A stretch of 64,000 nucleotides of DNA, taken from assembly GCF_964355755.1 (NCBI RefSeq), contig NC_092678.1:5304922-5368921 (forward strand). Reading direction: 5' to 3'. Positions within the stretch are counted from its first letter, which is position 1; each line of letters starts with the position of its first letter. Shown here piece after piece: positions 49,001 to 61,462 of this stretch. Made by a program: the position numbers and the translations under genes. The notes under the pieces were generated by a model that saw nothing but the letters and a program-made list of their open reading frames with translations, was not told where the DNA came from and searched no databases. The stretch comes from Antedon mediterranea. Taxonomy: Eukaryota > Echinodermata > Crinoidea > Comatulida > Antedonidae.

Positions 49001-51256
49001 TCTCAGAGAGTAAGATGTAATTGTAAAAAGAAAAACCTGTTCTAATCAGAGTATTGCAAAAGTAATTTATTTTTGTATTTTATTTTAAAAGTTATAGGAT
49101 TCTTAAGTAACTTAAGAGTCTCAGGTATATCACGCCAAAGTTCAACCCCTTTACTAACTAAACTTAATGATTTTTGAGTGGTTCTTTTAAATTGTGGGTA
49201 GAAATGGTGTTTTTGTCGCGTGTATTTATCGTGGACAGCTGAGCATAAATGAAATTATTTTGAACAATCACTGGGAGTAAGTTATGAAAAGCTTTATGCA
49301 TTAGAGAAACGGTATATAGTTTTATTAAATTATAAAGATCAAGAGTTTTAAAAAAATTAAAAATTGGTTTACTTGGACTGGTGTATGGGACTTTCATAAC
49401 AAGTCTGAGTGCCTTTTTTTGTAATATGTATAAACAATTTAAATTAGTTTTAAAGGTATTACCCCAGACTTCACAACAATATGTAAAATAAGGCAAAACT
49501 AATGAATTATATAATTTAAATAAAGCTGATGTATTTAGTAAATGTTTTACTTTATAAATAATTCCAATACTTTTAGAAATTTTGGAATGAATATATTCAA
49601 TATGATACTTCCAATTTAGTTTTCCATCAATAATACTGTAACTCCTAAAAACTTTATTTTATTTACCCGTTCAATTGCAACACCACTAATAACTAAATTG
49701 GTTGGTTCATAATTGTTTTTGCGACTAAAAACAATATACTTTGTCTTACTATGATTCAACGTCAATTTATTTACCTTAAACCAAGTATCAATTTTTTTTA
49801 GCTCATCATTAATAATATTACAGATACATTGCAGGTTCTTACCAGAAAAAAGTATATTTGTATCATCAGCATAAAGCGTGTATTTCAATAGGGAAGAAGC
49901 ATTACAAATGTCATTAATATATAAAAGGAATAAAGTGGGCCCCAAAATAGATCCCTGTGGGATGCCACATAAAATGTCTGCTAATTCTGAGGTGGTATCA
50001 CCACGTATTGTCACAAATTGTTTTCTGTTAGAAAGATAATTTTGGATCCATTTATTGGCAATTCCACAAATACCATAAGCTTCAAGTTTTTTTATAAGGA
50101 TATTGTGGTCGATGGTATCAAACGCCTTTTTTAAGTCAATAAAAATTCCGATTGTATAGTTAGACCTATCCATCTCTTTAAGTATATACTCGGAAAAGTG
50201 AAGCAATGCATGGCTAGTGGACATATTTTTCCTAAAACCAAATTGTCCTGGGGCGGATTGCTATAAAACAGTCTTAACTAATGGTCTTAACTCCCCGATT
50301 AAAGACGGCTTTATCTGATAGACGGTTTTACTAAAGCCACCCCTGTTAGACCATTGCTATAAAACAGTCTTAGATAAGACCGCGTAAAGTAACAAATTGA
50401 GGGCGTACTTTGCGCGTAGAATACCAAATAAGGTAATGTTCGTCACGCTTGTTAAATTCACAATCATAACAGTACGTACATTTCTACGCAAGAAAATCTA
50501 TTCTAGGGCTATATAAGAATAAAATCACCGTTATTATTTGATTTAACACTTAAAACTCGTTCTATTGGTTGTCTTTGACGATAAATAATACGTAAAAGCA
50601 ACAAAAAGAAAGGTTTAAGACTGTTTTAAGAATCCTTCGAGTAGGCTTTAATTTTAGAGACCGTTTACAGGTTAGACCGCGGTATAGCAATGGTCTATAA
50701 AATAAGACTACTTGCTACGTCACGAATTATAGCCGGCTAAGCGCTAAGACCGGTTATAGACTGCTTATAGCAATCCGCCCCTGAGTATAGAATATTAAAT
50801 TTGTCAATAAATTTCAAAAGACGGTTGTTAAATAATTTTTCAAAAATTTTAGAAAATTGGGGCAGCATTATTAATAATACTTTAATTGTTTTAGGAAATG
50901 GTTATTAAAAGCCTAGATGTCTACATTTAATAGTCAGCTTCTTCTCAGTCCCCAATCTAAAAAGTGAACCTAGGCTAGGCCTCGACTAGTTTGTTGAGCG
51001 GCTGATAGCTGCTCAGCCAGTCTCGCTGGCGATCGAAATGAATGGTATTGCTAGCTAGGCCTACTAGGCTAGACCTAAGCTAGAAAACATAATTTAGATT
51101 ATCCTACCCGTCGCTCACTTGCTGTAATTCAACTTTCTTCTGACTTTGAAGTAGTATGCTTACATAATGTCGTATTATTCCAACAAAAAATGTTATAAAA
51201 ACGATGGGCAAAACAACCCAAACTCTAATATTTGAGTCCAAAAGTAACTCAGCCAT
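46028..51256 (-). CDS. EMC3: ER membrane protein complex subunit 3
   Basis: Core subunit of the ER membrane complex, which inserts transmembrane segments into the ER membrane; distant relative of the YidC/Oxa1 insertases. Exons 51256-51108, 48551-48494, 48215-48119, 47593-47489, 47032-46871, 46730-46645 and 46144-46028 join in phase to 257 residues, close to the 261 of the human protein. The protein starts [20 protein letters not shown] (first membrane helix). Diagnostic stretches are [52 protein letters not shown] and [20 protein letters not shown]. The C-terminus is divergent but in frame, ending KDKYI and a TGA. No missing exon. It is divergent to, and about 1.7 kb from, the DED gene at 52932. 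Confidence 0.95.
46255..46440. repeat. Imperfect tandem duplication, about 100 bp
   Basis: CCCCGGGGGTGGCCGTTATT...GCGAAAACAACAAG followed by TCGTGTCAGG is repeated as CCCCCGGGGAGTCGCCGTTA...GCGAAAACAAAAAA and TCGCGTCAGG. Located in the last EMC3 intron. Confidence 0.75.
48760..50905 (-). mobile_element. 5'-truncated non-LTR retrotransposon (CR1/L2-like LINE), interrupted
   Basis: Reverse transcriptase segments in EMC3 intron 1, same strand as EMC3. In order: [19 protein letters not shown] (about 50880-50790), [51 protein letters not shown], the catalytic YADD in [10 protein letters not shown], then after a frameshift near 49620 the tail [14 protein letters not shown] and [17 protein letters not shown]. 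Defects: 5' truncation, the frameshift, and a 530-bp MITE inserted in the RT. Not mobile. Confidence 0.88.
50251..50780. mobile_element. MITE nested in the LINE, CTG target duplication
   Basis: 530 bp with perfect 16-bp inverted ends GGGCGGATTGCTATAA / TTATAGCAATCCGCCC, flanked by CTG at 50248-50250 and 50781-50783. Removing it and one CTG restores continuous RT coding sequence ([12 protein letters not shown]), so the insertion is precise and younger than the LINE. A second TTGCTATAAAACAGTCTTA lies inside at about 50353. The three-base duplication suggests a Harbinger-like transposase source, but CTG is not the usual TWA. Confidence 0.9.
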
Positions 51257-52931
51257 TCGCTCTTTTCTTTTTTCAATCGACGAAAGAGAGGAGAAAACAA
51301 ATAACCACACACACACGAATTTAGGTCTAAACTATAGAGTACGCTGTTTGATCTAAAGTGTGACACGCCAAATATGCATTACAGTTTTCCTTTCCTACAA
51401 ACTTGTTTATCATGAACATGTATTGTAAACTCACACAAATGCAGCATCACCTACAGCGGCGCGGAAACGGGTCGGGAAGAGGGGAGGCTGGTCAGGGAGA
51501 GCAACTGATCTCCCAAAATAAGTAAGCTAAAAATGACACAAATTTCTTTGATATTCTTTTCAACATTAGTCTTAGCTCGTTTCGCAATACAAACATGCGT
51601 GTCAAAAACAGCCTTTACACGATAGGCTAATCTAGAACATTTTAATGCAAAAGTTCTCCGTTAATGTGTTATGAATGTTTTAGTAACTTGGCATCTGAAA
51701 ATAATATGGTCATTATTTGGCTACGCTTTGTTCATATTGTGTCATTCATCGTGAAAAAGGCGTATTTCTAGTGGAATTATTCGCGACCCTGAACCTCTAT
51801 CATATCAAAATATCCCGGCGGTCGGATCCAGTAGCGATTGCTTTGCGCTACCATTTTTGAAAGTCAAAATTAGATACAAAAACAAAAATAGACACGCCTC
51901 CGTACACTGATGATGCGCAAAGGGAGCGAAACAGAGCCAGACTGTCTGCCTCCTTAATATTATTAGTCCGCCGTATCAGAAATCCTGCTGGACCGTCACC
52001 GACTCCCTTCGGTCTCGAATTTGAGCGCCATTTCTATGACGGAGTTGCTGCATGGCCCCAACGGGAAATGTTTGTATTTATTTTTCGTGTAGGGTGTCAT
52101 TTTCGGGCCAACTAGACAAGAGTCATTTTATCATGAAATGTATGTGAAAGTTAAGTACCATTTCCAACCATCTATGTGTCATTTGCCTAAAATTGCCGAG
52201 TCCGAGCCCCCATCCCCTATTTAAAGATCTAGGATATACCCCTGAACCCTCAAACACAAACTCCCCCCTCCACCCCCACCCGACTTCACCAAAGACACAT
52301 TATTTTACAAACCCTAGTATCCTCTTTCTAAAATCTTAGATGAAATGTATTAAAAAGTGTAACAGACAAATAAGCGTAGTCCCTCTCCTTCACGAAATTG
52401 TAGGCCTATTTATGATAATAGCAATACGACTTTATCAAGAACGGACGCGATATCCACAATGTAAAACCCCTGAAGCAACAACAATATCGTAATGTTGTAT
52501 TTATTCAAACTGGGGTCATGCGTGCTTTCTATTATATGCATAATATGCATATCAATAATATTAAACGGTTAACCAATGATCAACTACTTCCTGAAATATA
52601 TAGGCCTAAAAATGAAGCGCCATTCAACGGATGGTATCCTCTTTCAGAAAATATTGTAGATTTAGCTTTAAAAAGAATATAATATAGTCTAGTGTAGAAA
52701 ATATAATAATAATAATAATAAATTTTGACTCATACAGCGCATAATGTATAATCCTCAATGTGCTTACAATAATTTTTAAAAATAACAAGATATGTAGATT
52801 AAAATACAAAAATAATAATAATGGAATAATTGTGGAAATGTCGTCATACAAAACCGTTATCAATTCACCCGTAACAATTACTGATACTTTGGCAGCGATC
52901 TTGATCGGTAGATAAAGACAAACTGCACAAA
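51257..52931. promoter_or_regulatory. Divergent promoter region between EMC3 and the DED gene
   Basis: Head-to-head spacer. It is more GC-rich near 51780-52080, including GCGCCATTTC at about 52025 (YY1-like). From about 52335 onward the sequence is nearly duplicated upstream of the second DED gene (60822-61398), so it probably includes that gene's promoter. No coding sequence seen. Confidence 0.5.
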
Positions 52932-52998
52932 ATGTCGGCTTCCGTAAGTATACAGTTTTGTATTTACCATTCGGGCCTACTAATGCATTAGTTGGTGT
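52335..52998 (+). repeat. Duplicated 5' segment, copy A
   Basis: Matches 60822-61462 with high identity and small indels: GTAACAGACAAATAAGCGTA, GTCCCTCTCCTTCACGAAAT, TATATGCATAATATGCATAT and so on through the MSAS start exon. It defines the upstream part of the tandem duplication that created the two DED genes. Confidence 0.85.
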
Positions 52999-55900
52999 AT
53001 AGATCAATCTACACTAACATGATTTGCACATAAAGTTATCACTTTGCTAATAATGATTATATTAATACTATATATTAATCTGGGTGGGGCACGTACGTTC
53101 GATGCGCTGTATGATGAGGGTAAAAGAACGGTTTCTTTGGTCTATGGTTTATGGTGTTCTAAAAAAAATTTACTCCTATAATTGAATTCATCCTGATGAT
53201 GGTACAGCATTAATCATGTTTTTTTTTCTTCCTCTTATTTACACATATAAAATATAAGATTGTAAATAAAGCATATCAAGGAAAGGGCTGAAAAGTTCAA
53301 CCCCTTAACATTAAAAAATAGTTAATAAATAATAATTTAAGGGCTATTTTTCTAACAATTACTATACAGTACATAAAACATTTTTTAAACAAACTTTCTC
53401 TTCGAATATATAATTCTCTTGTAGAAATAAATAAATATATTAAGAAACAAATGTGTTTTTTTGTTAAGAAACCTTAAATCATCTGTGATATAATTTAATA
53501 GCTTTGTTCCAGAATACCTGATATAATGCTGTCCTATATTATTTCTATATTTTGGTATATATACACATTTTCTCTTTGAAAGATCATTAAAAAACAACTG
53601 CAATCCATGTTTTTCAAAACAAAATACGACTTTAAATCGATAAAATAAAGAGCAATATCGAAAAACTAATTAATTTAGTTGTTAATTTGTGTTTGGTATT
53701 TCTAGATAGGAAGATCACTAATTTATTGTTTTTATTATTCAACATCCTAATGATAAGAAATAAATACAAACGACGCTAGTGTACCGTAATTACCAAGGTA
53801 TATTTCTTTTAATTCACTATTTCAGAAAGACTTTAATGACTTGCTTTATAATGTAAGCCGTAAATACGAAGGAAGCAAATTGAAGGAGCTAAGATTTCTG
53901 CTGAATGACCATTGTGATGGATCGACGTTGGCTGATAAACACGGAGGAGCATTCGATTTGTTTCGTGAACTCGAAACCAAAGGTTATATTTCAAATGATC
54001 CTACAGATGTAGAGATTTTGCTAGACACTGCGGAGGAAACCGAAACGGCTGATGCTTCAAAATTAATCAAAGCTTTTAAAACGAAGTATCCAAACATGGA
54101 GACAGGCTACGAGTATACAAAGAATAATCAAATAACACCATTTCGCAAAAAACTTCTAAAAGTTATAAAGAAAAATACAAATGGGGTACAATCTATGGCT
54201 GTCATTTACAAGCTAGGACATGTTCCGTTTGATAGTAAATGGGATTTCATTTTCAGACTTGAGAAGGATTGTAAACTGATTAACACACCAGACTCACTGA
54301 AAGAATTTGCAAAATGTTTGTCTGAAAATGCGTCAAAAATACTTCTCGGTATGTGACGTGTAAACATTATTTAATGACAAGTTAGAGAATAGTTTCAGTT
54401 TATTTATATTTACCAACATACAGTGTAATCATGATTTTTAACAATACAGTAATAACTTGTGGCAAGTAGAATTGGATACTGAAAAGACCCGGTAACCATT
54501 GTGATTACCCAATACTGAAATTAGAAAAATCATTCATTGTTATTTTGTGCAGATGATTATTGATAGGATTAATTAACCATAATATGGTGGGATTGCATTA
54601 TTATTGGAATCTTTTTCAAAAAACACATTTTATGCAAGTGTATACAATATTTAAACTTATTGTTTCAGGTACATCGCAGCCAGGTACATCGCAGTCAGGT
54701 ACATCGCAGTCAGGTACATCGCAGCCAGGTGCATTGCAGCCAGGTACATCGCAGCCAGGTACATCGCAGCCAGGTACATCGCAGTCAGGTACATCGCAGT
54801 CAGGTACATCGCAGCCAGGTGCATCGCAGTCAGGTACATCGCAGCCAGGTACATCGCAGTCAGGTACATCGCAGTCAGGTACATCGCAGTCAGGTACATC
54901 TACGGAATCTCCAAACACTACTAGAGACGGAGGCGCAAGTCAAGAAGGTAGAAATACACATCAATACACGTACAACTTTAATATTTATTATTTATTGGTA
55001 TAAAAATTCATTTATTAATATACAATTTTTGGCTTCTACAATTGTTTCAGGTACATCTAAGGAATCTCCAAACACTACTAGAGACAGAGGCGCCAGTCAA
55101 GAAGGTAAAAATAAAAAGTGTCAATGTTTACCATATTTTACACAATAATTGCCTTTTAAAATAATTTCTTCAAACTTTCCTATTTCTGTAATTTCTTTTT
55201 TTATTTAAATAAATTAATTTAATTCAGCTTTTTCAATTTCTATAAAATAAGAAGCTTAACTATATCACAAATATCTATATAATGGTTTTTTTCTCAAAAT
55301 CAACCAATCTTGCTAAAACTATTCATAGACACAGTGTAGATGATGATACCTCATAAACACTCACCATTGAAAATTAATTATTTATTCGTCATTTCAGATG
55401 AGACTGATAACCCAGGTGCTGCAACAAGTACTACACCTATGGTAATAAACGATACGGATAGGTATAATAACATAGCATAAAGCTACATAATGTGTATATG
55501 TTAATGTGTACTTCGTTAATCTTTGATTACCTTTTGAGTGCAATGTTTCGTATTTGCTATATGCGATATTTTATGTTTAACTTCAATGTTTTTATATAAT
55601 AAATTGCGATAAAAAAGTATACTAAACAAGTTAATAAGGTAATCCCACACAAAACTATCAGATCTTGTATAATTCCCATGGTGTTCTAATTATGTCTACT
55701 ACACATTAACACTGGCGAAGGCAAAGAAAGACGTCCCTATATATTTTTGTTAACCCCAAGAGTTTGCCCAAAAATTGATCTGCACCGTATTTTTAGTTAT
55801 ACTAACATGTAACTAATTTTATGACAGAATGTTGCCTGCCTGTTGTAGTCTTTTTCCATGGCCATCTGGGGATCAAAAGAAGAGTTTGAAGGTTAAACAT

Positions 55901-58900
55901 TAGTTTTTAAACAAATTGCCAGAGTACGTGTTTAATGCTAATGGTTTTTATTTTATGAATAGGAAACCTCCATTTGAAATAAGACAACTGAACGGGATTA
56001 AAAAATTGATCGAAGGTAATTTTCAACTAACAATACACAATATAAAATATATGTAAATGTGAAACATTATATTACAAATCCAAAGGCAAATTATAGAAAA
56101 TAATGACAATGCTGTGGGTATCAGTGGCTGGATCTCAATGGAGATACAAAAAACAAGGCCATATACATGGCTGAAGTCGCGTGCTCAAGTTAGTGTTTAC
56201 CGACCAACCGACCGACATAGTGAGCTGTATAGTCGCGTTGCACGCGACTAAAAAAGCGAAAAGTAAAACAGCCAGAAAAGTTAGCAGAGCCCTTCATCAG
56301 TGCATTAATTATATGAATTATATGAACTAGATGGCACGCTCGCTTCGCTCGCGTACCATCTAGGGGTGCTCACAGATGGTTCTCGAATACAGTAGAATCC
56401 ACGGACGGGGACTTTTTTGGGACACTAAACAAAAACGGAAGTGTCCCCCTAATTGGGGTATTCAGAAATAGAGACAACAAAACCAATACTGGATTCCATA
56501 AAGGACAATTAATTTATGTGGATTAAAGAAATTAGGGAGAAATGGAAATGTATGTACGGGAATTGGGCGGCACGTGGTGGTGGTGATGGAACCGCAGTAA
56601 TAAAGTTGATTGTATTTATATATTATAAGAACCAAACTAAATAAATAGACCTAGACATTCTGCGAAATGGAAATCGGAAATTCAAGCTCCTATTCAGTGA
56701 AAAATTAAACTGTAGTCTACCTAAATATTTAGGGCAAATCATCGGTTGTGGTGTTGAAATTCCTGTAAACATTTGTGTGAACCAAACTGGGTCGAATTTC
56801 TGTCATGAGTACTGATTTGTTGGCCTGTGATTTATGACGCCTAAGGGATCTATCTAGACTTATTTTTTAGAATAATGTACGTACCTGTCAGATACAATTG
56901 TCTTGTGTCGTATAATAAATAAGTACTGTAATAGTTACTGAAGTTACTATTACAATCTCGTCAATGAAAACACGAAAATGTATATGCACTTACTTATGAA
57001 AACGTATACAGTATTATACTCAGTTATTGAAACAGTAGGTTTAAAAAAGTTTCGTTTGTCTGTAAAATGATGTAATCAAGCTGTTTACACGAGTCTTAAT
57101 TTATAAGCACATCAATAATAAAATAGTTTATCTATCCTGTAATTGGCGAGATTATGGTCGCTGTTGAATGAAATAAAGCCAATCGGTATCATATTTGTAC
57201 AGAAACGTTTTCGCGGCCGAAGGGTGTAATACCTAAATTCGTTGTATTATCGTCAAGAACTAACTGTAACTAAACTTACATAGAAAGTAGGGTATCATAA
57301 ATTTGGCCTTAGCACTCGGGGGAGTGGCTAAGATGAAGTCCGTGGGACTACTAAATATAAATTGTAATGAACCTCGAGGGACATAAATAGGAATATTTCA
57401 TGTTTCATTATCAATGTATAATAAATGGAAACTGTTTACCGATTCAAATAATAGAAATTGGTTTTTAACATTTTCCGAACCTATTGCAAGTTTATTCTCA
57501 AAGGGCCCATATATTTACCTACCGTATGTGTTAAACCAAGGGCTCATAAATTTACCTACAGTACTTGTGTTAAACCAAACTCTGGCAGACTGAGAGATTG
57601 GGATGTTCCATTCATCGCAAATCAATACATTTGTATAATCGTATATTAAATCTATCAAAATAGTATTTTTTAAAGAAAATCGGCCTGTCTTCAACATTAT
57701 GATGGTGTACTCTAGCAATCTATCAAAATAGTATTTTTTAAAGAAAATCGGCCGGTCTTCAACATTATGATGGTGTACTCTAGCTGTTCAACCGGTTTTC
57801 AGCTATTAAAAACAATTATCGTAGGAGGAGATAGGAAAATGCGAAGCCTCCTCGCTATGTAACATTAGGGTTGAGGGATGGGAAAGCGGATAGGTACAAA
57901 GAGGAACAATTTTTAAATATATTCTTTATCCACTGAGTAACGAAATATTTTGTTCATGTTTTATAGGCCTATAAATAATATACCTCTAAATACAGTAGGC
58001 CTAAAACATTTGCGATTTAATACTTTGTTAAAACTGTCACTGTCATAATCGATTGAAATATTAAAGTACATGTCACGATACACCACTACGACGTTTATAT
58101 TTTTGGTAATTATTAATTAATACAAACGTTGAGAAGGAACTGTCAGTATAAAGTTTATTTGTATATCTAACAGTAGAGCCTATCCACAGTCTCAGTAATA
58201 AAGTTTATATTTTTATATTACATCTAACAGTAGGAACATTCACAGTAAGAAATGTTCGATTCAAATGAAAAATAGTTAATAGGTATTTACAGTATTGTCA
58301 AAGTATTGCAAGTTTATTCTCAAAGGGCCCATATATTTACCTACCGTATGTGTTAAACCAAGGGCTCATAAATTTACCTACAGTACTTGTGTTAAACCAA
58401 ACTCTGGCAGACTGAGAGATTGGGATGTTCCATTCATCGCAAATCAATACATTTGTATAATCGTATATTAAATCTATCAAAATAGTATTTTTTAAAGAAA
58501 ATCGGCCTGTCTTCAACATTATGATGGTGTACTCTAGCCGTTCAACCGGTTTTCAGCTATTAAAAACAATTATCGTAGGAGGAGATAGAAAAATGCGAAG
58601 CCTCCTCGCATTTTTTTGGCGGGTATTTTTCAAGATGGACATCCATTAGACAGTGTATACCACGATCGGAAAACACCCCTATTTGGGGCAAATCGTTGAA
58701 CCTAAATTCGTTTTAATCGTCAATAACTAATTATCTAACTCAATTTAATTAGTAAACAGGGTTACATCAGGCGGTTAAAATCAGTACCGAAAGTACGAAC
58801 CAACTTTACATACCATCGAGTGAAAATTCTAGAAGTAAGGCGCGATTTACCGAATTTTGCCCTTACGTAAATTTATATATAGATAAAAATTACTACATAT

Positions 58901-59479
58901 ATCTATTATTCTGGAATTCTATTCTGAAGTAATACGTTTCCAATTTAAGAATCATTTTTAAATGTATTCACAATTTCAGTTTATATTCCATAAAATAGAT
59001 AACAATATAAATTATTTTATGGATAGATGATCACAAAATTGAAGACCAAAGTTTGAAAAAAATATACTACGCGTTATGAACATTCACAACAACTTCATTT
59101 TGAAATACCTCGGACAAAAATCTTTCTTTTTATTTCAGATCATAAACAGTGGTTTCAACTATGTTGGTGTGGTTCAGGGATCCTGTTGATAATTACATTT
59201 GTCGTAGAATTTGTGATCATTTATCGTACTTCTTCAATAGCGGGACCTATAGTTGTTTTAACCATTTCTATACTACTATTTTTAGTTTTTATTATCTTGT
59301 CGTTCATTCTTGGTGGAGATTATGCAAAATGTATCGGTTTTATTGCAACAGTTGTAACCATAATACCAACTTGCTTTGCGTTATATTTCTTGGCGAATGA
59401 GATAGCACGTAATAATAGTAACGAAGGTATAACAACACATTTACCGTCGATGTCTAATGAAACAACTGTGGTTAAGTAA
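52932..59479 (+). CDS. Membrane-anchored tandem death-effector-domain protein, copy A
   Basis: Predicted exons 52932-52943 (MSAS), 53826-54348, 54669-54947, 55051-55104, 55398-55461, 55963-56015 and 59139-59479; all GT-AG, phases agree, 441 residues. Residues 6-85 resemble a DED (LLYNVSRKYEG, LKELRFLLNDHC, AFDLFRELETKGYI), comparable with FADD and caspase-8, but no clear RxDL motif. Residues 105-178 look like a second DED (WDFIFRLEKDCKLI, DSLKEFAKCL). Then 15 PGTSQ-type pentapeptides (179-253), a Ser/Thr linker, and three hydrophobic helices near 340-357, 364-386 and 393-412. There is no signal peptide, so the DEDs should face the cytosol. Likely an adaptor in death or innate immune signalling (inference). 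The MSAS exon is supported by identical placement in copy B. Confidence 0.78.
53220..53620 (-). pseudogene. LINE 3' fragment in intron 1 of DED gene A
   Basis: Minus-strand frame contains GQHYIRYSGTKLLNYITDDL and then FLNIFIYFYKRII. This matches the usual RYxGPKxWNxIPxxL...FKKxLK end of LINE ORF2 proteins. It is absent from the matching intron of copy B, so it inserted after the duplication or was lost from B. Confidence 0.5.
54669..54893 (+). repeat. 15-bp coding VNTR (PGTSQ linker)
   Basis: 15 perfect-length units of GGTACATCGCAGCCA / GGTACATCGCAGTCA, each giving GTSQP or GTSQS, with two variants (GALQP, GASQS). Every unit junction reads CAG|GTACAT or similar, which resembles both a splice acceptor and a donor; the exon's own acceptor is one of these. 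Copy B has only about four units. Unit length divisible by three keeps any length change in frame. Confidence 0.95.
57484..57855. repeat. Partial copy of the 1.05-kb dispersed repeat
   Basis: Same sequence as 58310-58600 and 7966-8268 (TTTATTCTCAAAGGGCCCAT, ACTCTGGCAGACTGAGAGAT, TCGTAGGAGGAGATAGGAAA). It contains a small internal duplication of about 60 bp (CTATCAAAATAGTATTTTTT). It is fused head to tail to the full copy at 57856. Confidence 0.85.
57856..58885. repeat. Dispersed repeat, about 1.03 kb, copy 2
   Basis: High-identity copy of 7491-8539, from TATGTAACATTAGGGTTGAG to ACGTAAATTTATATATAGAT. Small indels only (for example 58150-58265 is shorter). It shows that the family is dispersed across unrelated introns. 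Confidence 0.88.
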
Positions 59480-61398
59480 CAGCCATAACATTTGTCGTAA
59501 CTCAAATGTAACTAAATAAGATATAATACAAGAATAGATAGTAATTTGTAGGGATAGAAGGTCTACAGAAACAATCAATTACCGATCTTATGTAATGTAA
59601 GTCACTGGATACTGGCACACAAGTATAACATTCACCTTTGTGCACACTCTAACTATCAACAACAATGGTTGGATTGCATTATTTGTTCTTAATATCTCTT
59701 GGTAATAGTAATTGCTGTTTGTTCATGATTTCTTTTTGTGATATTTCATTATGCTTAAAGTAATTATGTTATAAAAAATGTATTTATAGTTTAGTGCGTT
59801 TTGTAGTTTTTATTTTTTATAGGCTTGTAATAAATAATATCAGCTTGCAGTGTACTTTAACTTTGACTACAATAGGCCTAAATGCTTTCTCGAATCAACT
59901 CTGTTGTAAGTAGAAGTGGGTCTATTACTTCTACAAAGGGTAATAAAATAAAAAATAATGATAAAAACCTAAAACCTGCCCCGAAACTACTAGTCCAGCG
60001 TGGGTGGATTAAAATTATACCTTTCAGCAAGAAATATTTATATTGCACTTTAAAAAAGGGATGGTATAGAAACATCTGATAGCTTGATAAAAGATGATTT
60101 TTGTATACAGTTTTGAAAATATTAAAAGATTAAGTAATATTGGACCATTAAGGAAATTCTATTCATATCGGTTATAAAATGGAATGGACCTGGTATCATA
60201 TTTATGTATCCTAGTTATGAAACGAGTCAGTCTAATAATTAGACACATTGGATTACAAGATAATAAATAAGATGGCGTCTAATAAATCTTACTTTGTCCT
60301 TATTTTGTCTTCAGGATCTCTTATCAGTCTATACAAAATGGGGAAACAGAAAAAGTACTTTTCTAATTAAATTTCAAAAAGTTATATTGGCTTTTATGAT
60401 AGTATGAACAACAAAATAGGCTTGGACACGATTTTACGATTTTACAATGCAGTACTGTGCATGCATTGATAACTGTCAATAATAAGGGCAAAAACAAAAA
60501 CTTTAACAAATGTGAAGTAAATTCCTCAAAGACGCCATACTTGTTTTTATGGTAATAATATACTAGTCAAATATAGCCCTATTAATGTGCATAAAAAACA
60601 CCAGCCATAAAGTAAAAGAGGCACAATTATAAACAGTATTGAAAAATAACTATATATTATAAAATACAATATTATTCGTTCATAAAATTAAGTACGTTAT
60701 TATTATTATTATTATTATTATTATTTAAGATTATTATTCTTATTATAATCAGACAATTGAAGAGGGAATGCTCAACATCAAGTACATAAGCTGTTGCACT
60801 ACGTTTCTAAAAAAAAACAAAATCTTAGATGAAAGTGTAACAGACAAATAAGCGTAGTCCCTCTCCTTCACGAAATGGTAGGCCTATTTATGATAATAGC
60901 AATACGACTTTATCAAGAACGGATCACGCGATATCCACAATGTAAAACCCCTGAAGCAACAACACTATCGTACTGTTGTATTCACAATTGTTCAAACTTG
61001 GGTAATGCGTGTCTTTCTATTATATGCATAATATGCATATCAATAACAGTAAACGGTTAACCAATGATCAACTACTTCCTGAAATATATATAGGCCTAAA
61101 AATGAAGCGCCATTCAACGGACGGTATCCTCTTTCTAGAAAATATTTTAGATTTAGGTTTAAAAAAAAAATAATATAGCCTAGTCTAGATAATATAATAA
61201 TAAATAATTTGGACTTATAAAGCGCATAATGTATAATCCTCAATGTGCTACACAATAATAATGGAATAATAATAATGGATAATTGTGGAAATGTCGTCAT
61301 ACAAAACCGTTATCAATTCACCCGTAACAATTACTTACTTTGGTAGCGATCTAGTATGCAAATATCATTGATCGGTAGATAAAGACAAACTGCACAAA
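59480..61398. other. Spacer between DED genes A and B
   Basis: 3'UTR and intergenic sequence. A possible polyadenylation signal AATAAA is at 59829, about 350 bp after the stop. A 65-codon frame at 59882-60079 has no recognised features. An ATT microsatellite lies near 60695-60725. From 60822 the sequence duplicates 52335-52998. Confidence 0.55.
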
Positions 61399-61462
61399 AT
61401 GTCGGCTTCCGTAAGTATACAGTTTTGTTATTATTTACTATTTGGGCCTACTAATTATATTT
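60822..61462 (+). repeat. Duplicated 5' segment, copy B
   Basis: Counterpart of 52335-52998, including the exon ATGTCGGCTTCC followed by GTAAGTATACAGTTTT. Shorter in the ATAATA stretch and with scattered indels. Confidence 0.85.

Larger units (their letters stand above)
56016..59138 (+). other. Intron 6 of DED gene A, filled with repeats
   Basis: Contains an AGTCGCGTGC/GCACGCGACT inverted-repeat element (56173-56255, related to 62807-62905), the palindrome 56328-56364, the partial repeat 57484-57855 and the full dispersed repeat 57856-58885. No extra exon was seen. Open frames at 57458-57718 and 58337-58519 are repeat sequence. Confidence 0.7.

Noticed and set aside
54616-54918. Minus-strand and alternative-frame open frames over the PGTSQ repeat (for example DVPGC repeats)
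   Set aside because: Shadows of the 15-bp repeat. Only the GTSQP frame joins the flanking exons in phase and is shared with copy B.
57458-58519. Identical short minus-strand frames at 57515-57718 and 58337-58519
   Set aside because: They are the same piece of the dispersed repeat present twice; the sequence identity reflects repeat copying, not a conserved gene.
59882-60079. 65-codon plus-strand frame after DED gene A
   Set aside because: Lies around the probable polyadenylation signal of gene A, has no recognised features, and the opposite strand is equally open.
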